Source: Solea solea
Taxonomy: Eukaryota; Chordata; Actinopteri; Pleuronectiformes; Soleidae
Assembly (NCBI RefSeq): GCF_958295425.1
Contig: NC_081144.1
Coordinates: 28,980,327 to 29,044,326 of the forward strand
DNA: 64,000 nucleotides
Reading direction: 5' to 3'
Part shown: positions 10,408-18,302 of the stretch, piece after piece
How the letters are laid out: the number at the start of each line of letters is the position of its first letter
How positions within the stretch are numbered: position 1 is the first letter of the stretch
Translations under genes and position numbers: made by a program
The notes under the pieces: generated by a model
The model's database searches: none
Told to the model about the DNA's origin: nothing
The model's input: only the letters and a program-made list of their open reading frames with translations

Positions 10408-10428
10408 AAAAAAAAAAAAAAAAAAAAA
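10408..10428 (+). repeat. A21 homopolymer in leader
   Basis: Uninterrupted run of 21 A residues between the possible splice donor and the GACG hairpin. The matching part of copy A is outside the window. Confidence 0.95.
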
Positions 10429-10470
10429 CAGACTGAGAGAACAGACTATCCTTGGTTGTGGCAGACCCCA

Positions 10471-10493
10471 CCGGTTTCCTGACGAGGAACCGG
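10471..10493 (+). promoter_or_regulatory. GACG-loop hairpin, candidate packaging element
   Basis: CCGGTTTCCT, loop GACG, AGGAACCGG: a stem of nine pairs with one bulged T. Stem-loops with GACG tetraloops are the conserved core of the gammaretroviral packaging signal (SL-C and SL-D of murine leukaemia virus). Only one clear GACG hairpin is seen here, where murine viruses have two. Confidence 0.55.
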
Positions 10494-10570
10494 AAGCCTG
10501 GGAGGCAGCTGGGTTTGAGGCCCGGGGAAGTAAGGATACCCCGAATTCTAAAGTAGTATACTCTACGGAG

Positions 10571-10727
10571 TAAGGTTGGAGGCCTTTGAGGTAATAGACC
10601 TCATAAATTCCTAAGAAGTCTGTTTGGGGTTAGAGTCCCCTAAAAGTAGTAAGGTTGGAGGCCTTTGAGGTAATATACCTCATAAATTCCTAAGAAGTCT
10701 GTTTGGGGTTAGAGTCCCCTAAAGTAG
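10571..10727 (+). repeat. 79-bp tandem duplication in leader
   Basis: The 79 bases 10571-10649, starting TAAGGTTGGAGGCC, are repeated at 10650-10727 with one A fewer and one substitution. Each copy contains AGGTAATA and AGAGTCCCCT. The high identity of the two copies suggests a recent slip or strand transfer. Confidence 0.9.
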
Positions 10728-11003
10728 TATACGTTACAATCTCTTAGTAGAAGGTGTTTTATAATAATGTAAAGGATATGAATGCATGGTTCAAGGTGAA
10801 TAACGATTTTTCTTTGTGAATTGTATTTGTGTGAGTAGAATAACAGGGATATTGGGTGCGGGAAGAATAAAATTCTGAGGTGTCTTAGAGGTAATTGGAT
10901 GCATAAAACGGTGTCTTGACCTACCCGACATAACAGAGGTGATCTGAGCCACGGACAACCTAAACGGTGTCAACAAAAGTGGCATGGGAGGTCAATAGGG
11001 TCA

Positions 11004-11093
11004 GTTGCTCGGGTGAACTCCATACAAACTGACCGGCCGTTAATAAGCCATTACCTCGATAAGCTTGGTTGCTCGGGTGAATTCCATACAAAC
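11004..11093 (+). repeat. Imperfect 26-base direct repeat near gag
   Basis: GTTGCTCGGGTGAACTCCAT at 11004 recurs at 11068 with C/T changes, a spacing of 64 bases. No function recognised. Confidence 0.75.
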
Positions 11094-11128
11094 CGGCTGG
11101 CCTCAGAATTAAGTAAGAAAACTAAGCT

Positions 11129-13330
11129 ATGGAAGGAGAATTTGATAGAGAGAAAGATGATGGGGGTTGGGGTCCGGCGTTAGGGGGCTGGAAACCCTTT
11201 GAAGATCAACTAGAAAATCTGCTTATAGCAGTAGGATCAGTAGCAGACGAAAAAGACAAAGATAAAAAGAGGTTAGAAATAAGGGAAAAGGTAGAAATGG
11301 TGGTGAAACGAAAGGGCAAGAAAATGTCAGACACAGGTCCGTTAGGGGCCTGGCTGTGGGAGAAAGTTAAAGAATGTGAAGTAGAAAGAGACGAGACGAC
11401 AGAGAAGGGACAAAAAGCAGGAAGGCTGCAGAGATCCAGGATCAAGAAGGAAGCGAAACAACATGAGGAGGGACGACGGGGTTGGTCAGAACTGGTGGTT
11501 TTCTGGCAGAGCATGAGACATCTCCACAAGCATCGAGCCAAATCAGGCGGGAAACAGATGGTAATTGCACCTGACACTCCTACATGTCCACCTCCATATG
11601 CACCGTCAACACCAGGATTATATCCTACATTATATGTAACTAGTGGTACACTGCAGGTGGGAAGCACAGAGGACACGACCTCGCAGGACAGTGTTAGTAA
11701 TTCAGGGACACACGAGACCCAACAATCAACACATACGTCTGTCCCAAAATCAGAACCCCCATCGCAGGTTACAACAGAGAACTCCTGGTTAAAGACTAAC
11801 CTTTTCGGGAGTGACACATCTTTTACTCCACTCGACCCATTCTCACAGAGGCGAGAAAGAGAGCAGCAGACCCCAGGACTGACAACAACAAGTGCTACGA
11901 GAGTACGGGATAGTGAATATCGGGTTCCGCCACAAACACATACGCCTGATCAGACAGGCACAGCCTTATTTAGGGGTAAAGGACAGTGGGAAGGAGAACG
12001 GGCGGAAACACCTGTGACTTTTGACTTGCAAGGGGAATGGGAAGAGGGCAATAGATCTACCTCCCCCTCAGAGATAGAACGACTGAGGAGCCAGAGAAAA
12101 CAACTACTGGACAGTGTTAACAAAGAAACAGAATTAGTAGAAGCATTGACTGGCTCTATAGGACAGAGGGTGCGTCAGCGTCGCACTGAGCAGCGACAAC
12201 CAGAGCTACAGCACGCATCCGGTAATTATCCGTTGACTTTTGCTCCAGGACACAGAGACAAATACCGGCCGTTCGGTATAGGGGACATACAAGCAATAGT
12301 GGACAAACTACCACCGGTGGCAGAAGGGGGTAATTTGTGGCTGAGCCAACTAGATTCGCTGACTGCTGGACAGAGACTGGCCTTAGGAGATTTTAGGGCC
12401 ATCGCTGGGAGATGCATGACGAGGGGAGACATGACGGACATAGAAACACAGGCTCGCACCTACACACAGCCGGACGAACAACCTTTTACTCAGTATAGCA
12501 CCGCCACAGGGAGAGCTATGAGAGAGAAATATCCGCTACCAAACGCCACTGTCATGCCCAAAATGAGATGGGACCCTAAACAAAACCCTAGGGACTACAT
12601 TGATAAAGGAAAGGACACCTGGCTTAAATATACAGGGAGTCATCCGGGTAAGGCGGGGTCACAAAGAGAATGGTTCAGACAGGCCATACTGGAGGGGGTG
12701 CCGGAGAATGTCAAACTGGCCATGGTTAACAATCCAGACATGCTAGGCAGTGATTCCCATGTCTGGGAAAAACATTTAATACATCATCTGTCCCGTGCCC
12801 AAGATAGAGCAGAGAGTGAGCAGGAAGATCTGAAGGGCCTACAGGTCCAGTTGCTAAAATTACAACTGTCAGAAGCCAGGCAGAAAACAAGTGAGAGAAA
12901 TAAGAAATCACCACAGGAACCAGTCAAGGTCATGGTTGCGGCTGAACAGACGTGCACTCCTGATTTATTTCCGGTCCCACCATGGGTACCGCCCCCACAT
13001 AGGGGAGGAAGAGGTTACGGACGGGGGCCCATGAGGGGAAGGGGCGGTTACAGAGTCGGAGAAGGAAGGGGCGGTACAGGAAGAGGGCAGCCAGGAGGGG
13101 GTGGATGTTTCTACTGTGGGCAACTAGGACACTGGGCTCGTAGTTGCCCCCTCTACATGAATGAACCATGGAGTGGGCGGGGGCGAGCAATGGGGAGAGG
13201 ATATCCGACTCCCTCGCCTACAGGAAGAGCTGGATTTAATACCACAGGTCCAGGCAGAGCAGGCGAGCACCCACCGGGGCAGGGACAGTACCCACAGTGG
13301 GAGGACTGGGAAGGACCTAGTCAACAGTGA
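11129..13330 (+). CDS. gag: Gag polyprotein (733 aa)
   Basis: Structural polyprotein of the particle. The start ATG has G at -3 and G at +4, a strong context. The second residue is Glu, so there is no N-terminal glycine for myristoylation. Seen in order: a charged N-terminal region; a PPPY late-budding motif at residues 154-157 in a proline-rich stretch; a charged, probably coiled-coil segment near 313-345; a gammaretroviral capsid-like domain from about 367, opening with a Y-R-P-F-x-I-x-D pattern; a possible major homology region near 512-535; a Gly/Arg-rich stretch at about 625-658; and one CCHC zinc knuckle, C660, C663, H668, C673 (CX2CX4HX4C), for RNA binding. It ends at TGA 13328-13330 in the same frame as pol. 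At 733 residues it is longer than the roughly 540 of murine leukaemia virus. The GR-rich tract resembles the GR boxes of foamy virus Gag in composition only. Confidence 0.95.
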   Translation: MEGEFDREKDDGGWGPALGGWKPFEDQLENLLIAVGSVADEKDKDKKRLEIREKVEMVVKRKGKKMSDTGPLGAWLWEKVKECEVERDETTEKGQKAGRLQRSRIKKEAKQHEEGRRGWSELVVFWQSMRHLHKHRAKSGGKQMVIAPDTPTCPPPYAPSTPGLYPTLYVTSGTLQVGSTEDTTSQDSVSNSGTHETQQSTHTSVPKSEPPSQVTTENSWLKTNLFGSDTSFTPLDPFSQRREREQQTPGLTTTSATRVRDSEYRVPPQTHTPDQTGTALFRGKGQWEGERAETPVTFDLQGEWEEGNRSTSPSEIERLRSQRKQLLDSVNKETELVEALTGSIGQRVRQRRTEQRQPELQHASGNYPLTFAPGHRDKYRPFGIGDIQAIVDKLPPVAEGGNLWLSQLDSLTAGQRLALGDFRAIAGRCMTRGDMTDIETQARTYTQPDEQPFTQYSTATGRAMREKYPLPNATVMPKMRWDPKQNPRDYIDKGKDTWLKYTGSHPGKAGSQREWFRQAILEGVPENVKLAMVNNPDMLGSDSHVWEKHLIHHLSRAQDRAESEQEDLKGLQVQLLKLQLSEARQKTSERNKKSPQEPVKVMVAAEQTCTPDLFPVPPWVPPPHRGGRGYGRGPMRGRGGYRVGEGRGGTGRGQPGGGGCFYCGQLGHWARSCPLYMNEPWSGRGRAMGRGYPTPSPTGRAGFNTTGPGRAGEHPPGQGQYPQWEDWEGPSQQ
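13328..13330 (+). promoter_or_regulatory. Presumed readthrough stop (UGA) between gag and pol
   Basis: gag and pol share a frame and only this TGA separates them; the 45 bases to the first pol ATG contain no other stop. The stop is followed by C, a context known to favour misreading of UGA. Gammaretroviruses express Gag-Pol by readthrough of a stop, usually UAG with a downstream pseudoknot. I could not identify a pseudoknot by eye. The same stop is at 78-80 in copy A. Confidence 0.75.
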
Positions 13331-13375
13331 CACACCCCAGGGAGCCACTCAGACAACATCACCACGGCAGAACCA

Positions 13376-16300
13376 ATGTTGTCTGTGCAAATTGAAACAA
13401 ACCAAATGCCTTTCTTAGTAGATACAGGGGCCACATGTTCCACGTTAAAAGTTGTGCCGCCCGGTTCTTTATCAACCAGGAACATTACACTCATGGGCTT
13501 CTCTGGGGAGAAACAAACACTGCCGATTACCAAACCCCTGGTGACCCAGGTGGGAAAACAAACTGTCCCACATCCTTTCGTACATTCTCCGACTGTCCCA
13601 ATGAACTTACTGGGGAGGGATCTCCTCATTAAGCTGGGAGTGACCATCCTCTGTAGTGCCGAAGGTCTGATTGTCACCATGCCAGACGGAACGTACCTGC
13701 CATGTGTGGGAGAACCCACTACTGGACAATATTTACTCCAGCCGGTGAATGAACAATATGCTGACATTTATTGGGGCCTGTTACAGCCTGACACACCGGA
13801 GCAGGGTGGTATCCTCTCGGCTTACCTCCAGTGGAAACCCTGGATCTCCCTTCTCGAACCGTACACCTCACCTCCGGATCCCCCACACGTGACACTCTTC
13901 TATGACAGATTACAAACCGATTGGTATCAGGAACAGTTTCAGGAACTATTGGAAGGGCGTGATTGGCAAATTATTACACAAAACATTTATGTAGCACCGG
14001 AGGGCGTAGCAGCAGCTGTCAACCTGACCTCTGAGCAGATTCCCTGGTACATGATGGCAGACGATGCGGCCCCACATGTCTCATTAGCATTACATCCAAA
14101 GCATCAGGCTAGAGAATTGGGCAGCATTGTAAAAAGGGCGCTCCTGCAGTCAGATTGGGTGCAAACACAAATACCACAAGTTCAGTATTCCGCTAAAGCT
14201 CAAACGTACCGCATACAGATATCTGGGACAGATAAGATCACTTTAGAGCACACACAAGTTTCCAGACATCATGGTCGTGAACGCACGGACCACACGGAGG
14301 CAGCTGCTCTAATTGACGGCCGCCCTGAACATTTATGGGCACAGGGCCCGACGGATGTCGGACTGGTTCAGTACGCACCTGTCACGTTTCAGGTGCAGGA
14401 AGGGCCACCTCTTTGGATTAGACAGTACCCTCACAAACCCCAGGCAGAACAGGGAATCACTGAAACTATTACAGGTCTTTTGCAAAGCGGCGTTTTGGAA
14501 ATGTCTTGTTCAAATTGGAACACACCCATTTTGCCAGTAGAAAAGAAGGGTACGGGAAAATATCGCATGGCACATGATCTTAGAGCAATTAATGACATTC
14601 TCCGTACCCCTACGGTCCCTGTTCCAAATCCTTACGTGGCATTAACCAACCTAGATCCCTTGCATCAGTGGTTTACATGTATAGACCTAGCCAACGCATT
14701 TTTCTGTCTTCCGCTGGCAGAGGAATGCCGAGACATTTTCTCTTTTACGTTTCAGGGACGTCAACTTCGATATACAAGACTCCCACAAGGGTTCGCGCTC
14801 TCACCTGGCATTTTTAACCAAGTACTTAAAGACCTACTGAGTGACTGCCCCTTACCTGACAAAGTGACTCTGGTTCAATATGTCGACGACTTGCTCTTAG
14901 CTGCCCCAACTGCTGCCTTATGTCTACAAGCCACACAAAATGTGCTCTCACATTTGGCTGGGGCGGGTTTTAAAGTAAGCAAGGCCAAACTTCAGGTAGC
15001 CAGGAAACAGGTTTCGTTTTTGGGGAGACAAATATCACAGAAAGGAACCGGACTGTCACCTGCACACAAGTCCAACATATTGCATCATCCTAGGCCTATT
15101 CGGGTCAAGGACATGTTGTCGTTTCTGGGACTGACTGGTTATAGTAGGGCTTACATAGCAAACTATACTGGCCTGACCAGACCTCTGCGTGACTTAGTGA
15201 AAGAACAGGGCATGCGCAATCTCACAGCAACTTTGACCTGGACGCAAGCTGCGGAAGAAGCTTTTATTACCCTTAAGCAGTCACTCTCCACAGCTGCCGA
15301 CTTAGCTATACCTGACTACAGCTTACCATTTTGCCTGGATGTCTCTGGAACAGACCTTTGCTCTAACGGCGTACTGTTCCAGAGAAAAGGGGGAGACAGG
15401 GTAATACTGATGTATGTTAGCGCACTGCTAGATGACATGGAAAAACGACATCATCAATGCACACAACACGCAGCGGGAATAGCCAAGCTCATTCAGAAAA
15501 CTGCACACATTGTCATGGGACATCAATTACAGATTTTGACCACACACAGTGTCGTTGCATATGTAAATTCACAAACATTTACATTAACAGCACTGAGACA
15601 GAGACGACTGAGCAGAATCCTCGAAGCTCCAAATTTGACCTTCACCCATGAAGGCATAAATATGGCAGACCAGATTGGGTCAGGAGAGCCGCATGAATGT
15701 ACGGACAGAATACATAAGGACGAAAAAATCAGACCTGACTTACAAGCTGAACAGATAGCGGGGGCTAGAGACCTGTACACTGACGGATGTTGTTTCAGAC
15801 ATGACCAGAAGGGACTGAAAGCCGCCTATGCGGTGGTGGAAGACGTACAAGGGAAGCTGATCACAAGACAAGCAGAGGCAGTACAGGGACAGCAATCTGC
15901 ACAAAGAGCAGAGGTGTTAGCTGTAATAGCAGCACTAAAAATAGGTCAGGGACAGGAAGTCAACATCTATACAGACTCAGCTTATGCGGCAGGAGCGGTA
16001 CATGTGGAACTGAAACAGTGGTTAAGAGCAGGGTTCCTAACCGCAACCAACAAACCAATCAAACATGAGACTGAGATGAGAGACCTAGCAGAAGCATTAT
16101 TGCTCCCCAGCAGGGTGGCAGTTATTAAATGTAAGGGCCACGACAAAGCTAACACCCATATCAGACGAGGCAATGACGCAGCAGACAAAGCAGCTAAAGA
16201 AGCAGCAGGATATGAGGTGAGAGCTATTTTGATGTGTTCAGAGGGAGAAGAGACTCCAGACATGAGCATATTAATAGCAGGACAGGCAGCTGCATCACCA

Positions 16301-17470
16301 CAGGAGAAAACATTATGGAAAGCAAGGGGGGCAACAGAAGTACAGGGACTTTGGAGAGGCCCGGATGGCCGACCAATATTGCCCCCGGGCGCTAGGCAAA
16401 CAGCTTTGGCGGAAGCACATGGAGTGGGACATGCGGGGGTTGCTCAAATGATGAAAAATCTGGAGCACTGGTGGCATCCCTTTCTAAAAGACATGGCTAA
16501 ACATTGGGTCAGCTCATGTAACAGCTGTATACAGTACAATGTCAGACCAACAGTGAAACCACACCCTGGACGTTACCCATTGGAGGTAAAAGCAGGGAAA
16601 GAGATCATTATAGACTATACAGACATGATCACAGTGGTGCGAGGGTACAGGTATGTTTTGATGTGTGTGGATGCGTACACAGGGTGGCCAGAGGCGTGGC
16701 CAACAAAGAAAGAAGATGGTAAGTCGGTGATAAAGTTCCTGATTAATCATTACATTCCTAGGCATGGGTTTCCGGAGAGAATCAGATCAGATAACGGCAC
16801 TCATTTTAAAAATCAAGATCTGCAACAAGTTGAAGCAATGTTGGGGTTGACACATAGGTTTGGCACTGTGTATCACCCTCAATCACAAGGAAAAGTGGAA
16901 CGAATGAATCAGACGGTTAAGACCAAATTGGCTAAAATCTGTGCACAGACCAAACTGAATTGGGTAGATGCATTACCACTTGCCTTAATGTCGATCCGGA
17001 GCTCAGTCAACCAATCTACCAGGTTTACTCCACACGAACTCCAAACAGGAAGGGCATTTCCAGGTCCCCAATCAAAGCTGCCGGTCACAAAAACGGATGA
17101 CCAAAATCTAACCAACCGAGAGTATTTCCATGAACTTCAAAGTCTCGTTACAGCATTTGCAAAACAGGTGACGGACAGCAGAGGAGAGACCCAGACCACA
17201 TCACCTCCTGAAGCTGAGTGGGTGCTGCTAAGGGTCATCAAAAGGAAGTGGGCCGAACCACGTTGGACGGGGCCGTTCCAGGTGACTGAGAGGACATCAC
17301 ATGCAGTCCGCCTGAAAGGCAAAGGCGACACTTGGTTTCATTGGAGCCAGTGCGCCGCAGCAGAAGAACCCCAGCGCTCATTGGCTGAAATACATCAAGC
17401 GCTGAAAGAATCGTGTACTGTATCGGCGGATACAGGTGAAAAGACTACCGACCAACAAGGGGCAGAATAA
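13376..17470 (+). CDS. pol: Pol polyprotein: protease, unusual linker domain, RT, RNase H, integrase (copy B)
   Basis: Full-length 1364-codon frame, and the better reference of the two copies because it has the usual Leu at residue 79 beside the protease G-R-D motif. The residue numbering of the domains is as for copy A: protease D-T-G 16-18; linker domain about 120-305 with His171 (codon at 13886) and His234 (codon at 14075); RT core with Asp437 and YVDD 502-505; RNase H Asp803, Glu846, Asp867, Asp937; integrase HHCC 1015, 1019, 1048, 1051 and D1080, D1139, E1175. The chain ends with a basic, Trp-rich segment expected for the integrase C-terminal domain. A typical gammaretroviral Pol is about 1200 residues; the excess is mostly the linker domain. 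Expression is expected as Gag-Pol by readthrough of the TGA at 13328. Confidence 0.97.
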   Translation: MLSVQIETNQMPFLVDTGATCSTLKVVPPGSLSTRNITLMGFSGEKQTLPITKPLVTQVGKQTVPHPFVHSPTVPMNLLGRDLLIKLGVTILCSAEGLIVTMPDGTYLPCVGEPTTGQYLLQPVNEQYADIYWGLLQPDTPEQGGILSAYLQWKPWISLLEPYTSPPDPPHVTLFYDRLQTDWYQEQFQELLEGRDWQIITQNIYVAPEGVAAAVNLTSEQIPWYMMADDAAPHVSLALHPKHQARELGSIVKRALLQSDWVQTQIPQVQYSAKAQTYRIQISGTDKITLEHTQVSRHHGRERTDHTEAAALIDGRPEHLWAQGPTDVGLVQYAPVTFQVQEGPPLWIRQYPHKPQAEQGITETITGLLQSGVLEMSCSNWNTPILPVEKKGTGKYRMAHDLRAINDILRTPTVPVPNPYVALTNLDPLHQWFTCIDLANAFFCLPLAEECRDIFSFTFQGRQLRYTRLPQGFALSPGIFNQVLKDLLSDCPLPDKVTLVQYVDDLLLAAPTAALCLQATQNVLSHLAGAGFKVSKAKLQVARKQVSFLGRQISQKGTGLSPAHKSNILHHPRPIRVKDMLSFLGLTGYSRAYIANYTGLTRPLRDLVKEQGMRNLTATLTWTQAAEEAFITLKQSLSTAADLAIPDYSLPFCLDVSGTDLCSNGVLFQRKGGDRVILMYVSALLDDMEKRHHQCTQHAAGIAKLIQKTAHIVMGHQLQILTTHSVVAYVNSQTFTLTALRQRRLSRILEAPNLTFTHEGINMADQIGSGEPHECTDRIHKDEKIRPDLQAEQIAGARDLYTDGCCFRHDQKGLKAAYAVVEDVQGKLITRQAEAVQGQQSAQRAEVLAVIAALKIGQGQEVNIYTDSAYAAGAVHVELKQWLRAGFLTATNKPIKHETEMRDLAEALLLPSRVAVIKCKGHDKANTHIRRGNDAADKAAKEAAGYEVRAILMCSEGEETPDMSILIAGQAAASPQEKTLWKARGATEVQGLWRGPDGRPILPPGARQTALAEAHGVGHAGVAQMMKNLEHWWHPFLKDMAKHWVSSCNSCIQYNVRPTVKPHPGRYPLEVKAGKEIIIDYTDMITVVRGYRYVLMCVDAYTGWPEAWPTKKEDGKSVIKFLINHYIPRHGFPERIRSDNGTHFKNQDLQQVEAMLGLTHRFGTVYHPQSQGKVERMNQTVKTKLAKICAQTKLNWVDALPLALMSIRSSVNQSTRFTPHELQTGRAFPGPQSKLPVTKTDDQNLTNREYFHELQSLVTAFAKQVTDSRGETQTTSPPEAEWVLLRVIKRKWAEPRWTGPFQVTERTSHAVRLKGKGDTWFHWSQCAAAEEPQRSLAEIHQALKESCTVSADTGEKTTDQQGAE
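13733..14290 (+). other. Extra domain between protease and RT with paired HxT/HxS motifs
   Basis: Pol residues about 120-305 have no counterpart in classical gammaretroviruses, whose protease is followed almost directly by RT. Seen: P-P-H-V-T-L at 169-174, a predicted helix (Y-Q-E-Q-F-Q-E-L-L), a strand-like hydrophobic stretch with a Gly-Val turn, then A-P-H-V-S-L at 232-237. Two hydrophobic-His-x-Thr/Ser motifs, each starting a strand, are the signature of 2H phosphoesterases (LigT, AKAP7, coronavirus NS2, rotavirus VP3 C-terminus). The spacing of 63 residues is shorter than the roughly 80-90 usual in that fold. The region is the same in copy A (483-1040) apart from the limits. A similar region may occur in other fish ERVs; a structural spacer is the alternative. 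Confidence 0.45.
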
Positions 17471-17797
17471 TCCCCTGGTGGCACTAGAGGACAGGGTAGT
17501 ACACCCGAGCTCTATAAATTCTTTCCAACATCACACGGCATCCGGTCCGCGCACCTGAAAAGGGGGTAGGGTGAAATCAGCGCCTCCCTCCGACAAGTAG
17601 TGTGCCAAACTACCAGCTCATCCTGATGACGTCGTGCCAACTCAATTTCTTTATTGTACTGATTGTCATACTCATAATAACTTTTGCTGGTGCTCTACTT
17701 AAGCTTGCTCTTACAGGGCACACCCGATTGTAAAATGTTATTGTTTGGAAGGTGGAAGCCATTACTGTGTGATGTTTTCTTGTTTTTTCTTGTTTTA
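17471..17797 (+). other. Pol to 3' LTR interval, no env
   Basis: Only 360 bases separate the pol stop from the 3' LTR, far too few for an envelope gene. The interval holds a second purine-rich run (GAAAAGGGGGTAGGG, 17557-17571) that could act as an extra plus-strand primer, a short hydrophobic ORF, and the hairpin and polypurine tract. The matching interval of copy A is 4221-4547. Confidence 0.8.
17626..17733 (+). CDS. Small hydrophobic ORF between pol and 3' LTR (copy B)
   Basis: A 35-codon frame matching 4376-4483 in copy A, with one change: Asn instead of Ile at residue 7. The Asn falls near the start of the hydrophobic run (residues 6-22), which would still be long enough to span a membrane. 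Position and composition suggest a remnant of an Env transmembrane segment or a small membrane protein; coding status is unproved. Confidence 0.35.
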   Translation: MTSCQLNFFIVLIVILIITFAGALLKLALTGHTRL

Positions 17798-17830
17798 TCG
17801 AGCTCTTTTGTAGAGCTCGAAAGGGGGAAT
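17798..17830 (+). promoter_or_regulatory. Hairpin and polypurine tract before the 3' LTR (copy B)
   Basis: TCGAGCTC (17798-17805), 7-base loop, GAGCTCGA (17813-17820), then the purine run from 17820 ending at the LTR. The purine run is the plus-strand primer site. The right arm of the hairpin overlaps its first base. Confidence 0.75.
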
Positions 17831-18298
17831 TGTGAGCACAGAACATATAATACACATAGTTACACTTTCTCAAAAACACCCTAGTCGCACGAACATGACT
17901 TTAACTGAACTTGTTCACATATACTTGTTGAAGCAGTCACACACACACACACCCTCACAAATGACCTTGGGTAGGTCACGCACCCACACACATCCTCACA
18001 AACGGCCTTGGGTACCATGCACCACTCTCCCTAACTTCTGCCTCCTGTTTTTCATGCTACATTGACGCACACACAAATAAGGCGGCGACTCACCTGAAGA
18101 CTGTATAGGATAACACCCCTAGACATGAGCAGACTCTTCTTGTACACGACATTGATACATGTACTGTACTTGAACTATTCTCCGCACTTTGCAAACTGCG
18201 CAATAAATCTGTATAATTCTTACTCCGTCTTCTCCTGGTCCTCCTTTCATCGCATCAACGGACTCGGACAAAAGGCAAACGGCTGTTTGACCTCAACA
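17831..18298 (+). repeat. 3' LTR of ERV copy B
   Basis: 468 bp, TG...CA ends, AATAAA at 18202-18207. It differs from the 5' LTR at two bases and from the copy A 3' LTR at one (TTCATCGC here against TTCACCGC). Confidence 0.97.
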
Positions 18299-18302
18299 GT
18301 AC
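18299..18302 (+). repeat. GTAC, 3' target-site duplication of ERV B
   Basis: Matches GTAC at 9718-9721. The satellite that follows reads GTACCGTGTTTG where other monomers read GTACCCTCAGTGTTTG, so four bases (CTCA) have been lost next to the provirus. Confidence 0.9.

Larger units (their letters stand above)
10190..11128 (+). other. Untranslated leader of ERV copy B
   Basis: 939 bases between the LTR and gag. It holds the primer site, a possible splice donor, an A21 run, a GACG-loop hairpin, a 79-bp tandem duplication and a shorter imperfect repeat, each listed separately. No convincing ORF. The region is where a packaging signal and an internal ribosome entry site would lie in gammaretroviruses. 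Confidence 0.85.
9722..18298 (+). mobile_element. Complete endogenous retrovirus, copy B, env-less
   Basis: An 8577-bp provirus with two 468-bp LTRs, a tRNA-Pro primer binding site, a 939-base leader, gag, pol in the same frame, a polypurine tract and no env. It is flanked by GTAC on both sides. The two LTRs differ at two bases only, which marks a recent insertion, and both large frames are open. Primer site, 4-bp target duplication, in-frame gag-stop-pol, single CCHC box, PPPY motif and a GACG-loop hairpin all fit a gammaretrovirus-like lineage. The extra domain between protease and RT, the GR-rich Gag tail and the missing env set it apart from classical members. Confidence 0.97.

Noticed and set aside
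11206..11817. 203-codon minus-strand ORF opposite gag
   Set aside because: Antisense shadow of the charged N-terminal part of gag; its Ser/Cys/Leu-rich composition follows from the complement.
13331..13375. A -1 ribosomal frameshift between gag and pol
   Set aside because: gag and pol are in the same frame, so no frameshift is needed, and I see no slippery heptamer followed by structure.
1..18302. Two independent ERV insertions into a preferred satellite site
   Set aside because: Shared downstream flank with the same ordered variant monomers and near-identity of the two copies are better explained by duplication of one insertion.
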